64,000 nucleotides of DNA from RGIG8244 sp045639325 (GTDB lineage: Bacteria; Verrucomicrobiota; Lentisphaeria; Victivallales; UBA1829): positions 62,001 to 126,000 of the forward strand of contig JAZUCU010000038.1 in assembly GCA_045639325.1 (NCBI GenBank), read 5' to 3'. Under the pieces are notes generated by a model. The model was not told where the DNA came from. It made no database searches and saw nothing but the letters and a program-made list of their open reading frames with translations. The position numbers were made by a program, and so were the translations under genes. Position 1 is the first letter of the stretch. The number at the start of each line of letters is the position of its first letter. Positions 62,900 through 64,000 of this stretch are shown here, piece after piece.

Positions 62900-64000
62900 A
62901 TGAGTCAAGGATCGGAAAATCGCGGTAAGCGTCCGCCTTTTGCATTGTTCGCATGGCTCCTCGTCTTTATCGCAGGATTGTTCATTTTTATCTTCCGCTA
63001 TGATCATTCTTCCGGCCGGCAAGTGGAATGGACTCCGTACGAATTCGAACAGAATCTGACCAAGGGTAACATTGTTTCTGCCGAAATTATGCCCGAATCG
63101 GATAAGATCCTCTTTATCGAAGGTAAATTCTCCGATAAAGGGTCTGCTGAAGATACGGATCTTTCTGTTTCCCGCAAAGAAGATAAACTCGGATCTTATT
63201 CCACAAGACTGTATGCGACGGATAAGTTGATTGCTGAATTGCATCGTAATGGTGTAAAAGTGGCTTATCTGCAACGGGATAACTGGTATAAGAGCTTGTT
63301 GTTCAACGTGATTGTCGGTGTGCTTATCATCGGCTTCATCTATTTCCTCTTCACTCGTCAGATGCGCAGCGCAGGCAAGGGTGCCATGCAGTTCGGCCGC
63401 AGCAAGGCCCGTATGATTCTGCCCGAAGAACATGGCAAGAAGTTCGATGACGTTGCAGGCTGTGACGAAGCGAAAGAAGAAACCAAAGAAATCGTGGATT
63501 ATCTTAAAGATCCGCTTAAATTCAAAATGCTCGGCGGTAAAATTCCCCGCGGTGCCCTTCTTTCCGGCCCTCCGGGAACCGGTAAGACATTGATGGCGAA
63601 AGCTGTCTCCGGTGAATCCGGTGTGCCGTTCTTCGCAATCAGTGGTTCCGACTTCGTGGAAATGTTTGTCGGGGTCGGTGCAAGCCGTGTGCGTGATATG
63701 TTTGAACAGGCTCGCAAACATGCCCCCTGTTTGATCTTTATTGACGAAATCGATGCCGTCGGCCGTTCCCGTTTTACCGGTATCGGCGGCGGTCATGACG
63801 AACGCGAACAGACGCTCAATGCATTGCTGGTTGAGATGGACGGTTTGGAAACACAGGAAGGTGTGATCGTTCTCGCTGCCACCAACCGTGCCGACGTTCT
63901 CGATCCCGCATTGCTCCGTCCCGGCCGCTTTGACCGTCAGATTGTAATCGACCTGCCGGATATCAAAGGACGCTGTCAGATTCTTGCCGGTCATGCAAAG
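62900..64000 (+). CDS. ftsH: ATP-dependent zinc metalloprotease FtsH, N-terminal part
   Basis: Starts at ATG 62900 (MSQGSENRG) and continues past the right edge; 367 codons are present. Two membrane segments (near 15-33 and 134-153) flank a periplasmic domain. The AAA domain shows the GSGK-like loop GPPGTGKTLM (near 220), pore residues in FVEMFVGVGA (near 252), Walker B LIFIDEIDAVGR (near 277) and TNRADVLDPALLRPGRFD (near 331). The zinc HEXXH protease domain is beyond the window. FtsH degrades membrane proteins and heat-shock sigma/LpxC-type targets. Confidence 0.96.
   Translation, partial: MSQGSENRGKRPPFALFAWLLVFIAGLFIFIFRYDHSSGRQVEWTPYEFEQNLTKGNIVSAEIMPESDKILFIEGKFSDKGSAEDTDLSVSRKEDKLGSYSTRLYATDKLIAELHRNGVKVAYLQRDNWYKSLLFNVIVGVLIIGFIYFLFTRQMRSAGKGAMQFGRSKARMILPEEHGKKFDDVAGCDEAKEETKEIVDYLKDPLKFKMLGGKIPRGALLSGPPGTGKTLMAKAVSGESGVPFFAISGSDFVEMFVGVGASRVRDMFEQARKHAPCLIFIDEIDAVGRSRFTGIGGGHDEREQTLNALLVEMDGLETQEGVIVLAATNRADVLDPALLRPGRFDRQIVIDLPDIKGRCQILAGHAK

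Noticed and set aside
1..64000. CRISPR arrays, rRNA and tRNA genes, complete insertion sequences
   Set aside because: No regularly spaced direct repeats, rRNA stretches, T-arm motifs with matching stems or transposase frames were seen.

Overview
The window looks like chromosomal DNA of a PVC-superphylum bacterium, most likely Lentisphaerota (Victivallales-like, gut type). This placement is an inference. It rests on four type IV pilin-like H-X9-DG proteins with the FTLIELLVVIAIIAIL leader, each placed beside a large secreted glycan-active protein, on Hanks-type kinase, PP2C and FHA signalling genes, and on the general flavour of the housekeeping genes. No rRNA, tRNA, CRISPR array, prophage or complete insertion sequence was seen.

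Layout. 1-7506: the start of a PP2C phosphatase gene, a membrane flippase-like protein with trmL, a small lipoprotein, an autotransporter-heptosyltransferase-like enzyme (2541-3923), an SrkA-like kinase, a ferredoxin-nitroreductase with an orphan histidine kinase, and panB. 7645-8200 holds a frameshifted nucleotidyltransferase-like pseudogene. 8599-18140 is a carbohydrate-use region: a LacI regulator, a pseudopilin, a MITE-like palindromic repeat, a DUF4838 secreted protein, a second pseudopilin and a 1098-residue secreted protein. 18288-20382 has an RRM protein with a 22-residue tandem repeat tail, a phosphoesterase and a Pro/His-rich secreted protein. 20596-25981 is a second regulator-pseudopilin-hydrolase cassette, whose last gene is split by a frameshift at an A10 tract. 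26046-31514 has nagA and a zinc uptake operon headed by a ribbon-helix-helix protein with a Cys zinc finger. 31694-33870 is an ECF sigma/anti-sigma operon. 33954-38503 (minus strand) is a third regulator-pseudopilin-hydrolase cassette, whose regulator fuses a GntR DNA-binding domain to a solute-binding-protein domain. 38641-38767 is a structured RNA candidate just upstream of cstA. 38808-47169 carries cstA, a Ser/Thr kinase, a CobS-like protein, a GlmU-like acyltransferase, glmM, rpsO, a MtlD-like dehydrogenase and a small charged protein. 47346-57547 carries a fused activase/2-hydroxyacyl-CoA-dehydratase-type protein, uvrB, a GH36 alpha-galactosidase, a family B DNA polymerase and a cardiolipin synthase. 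57626-64000 carries tsaD, clpX, clpP and tig (minus strand) and then FHA-ftsH (plus strand).

The strongest system-level signal is the threefold recurrence, in the same gene order, of transcription regulator -> pseudopilin-like H-X9-DG protein -> large exported CBM/TIM-barrel-type protein, with a fourth pseudopilin-hydrolase pair. The regulators come from three different families (LacI, GntR with periplasmic-binding-like sensor, GntR with SBP domain), so the order appears to have been assembled repeatedly. A reasonable inference is that each cassette is a glycan-specific utilisation unit in which the pseudopilin takes part in export or surface display of the co-encoded enzyme.
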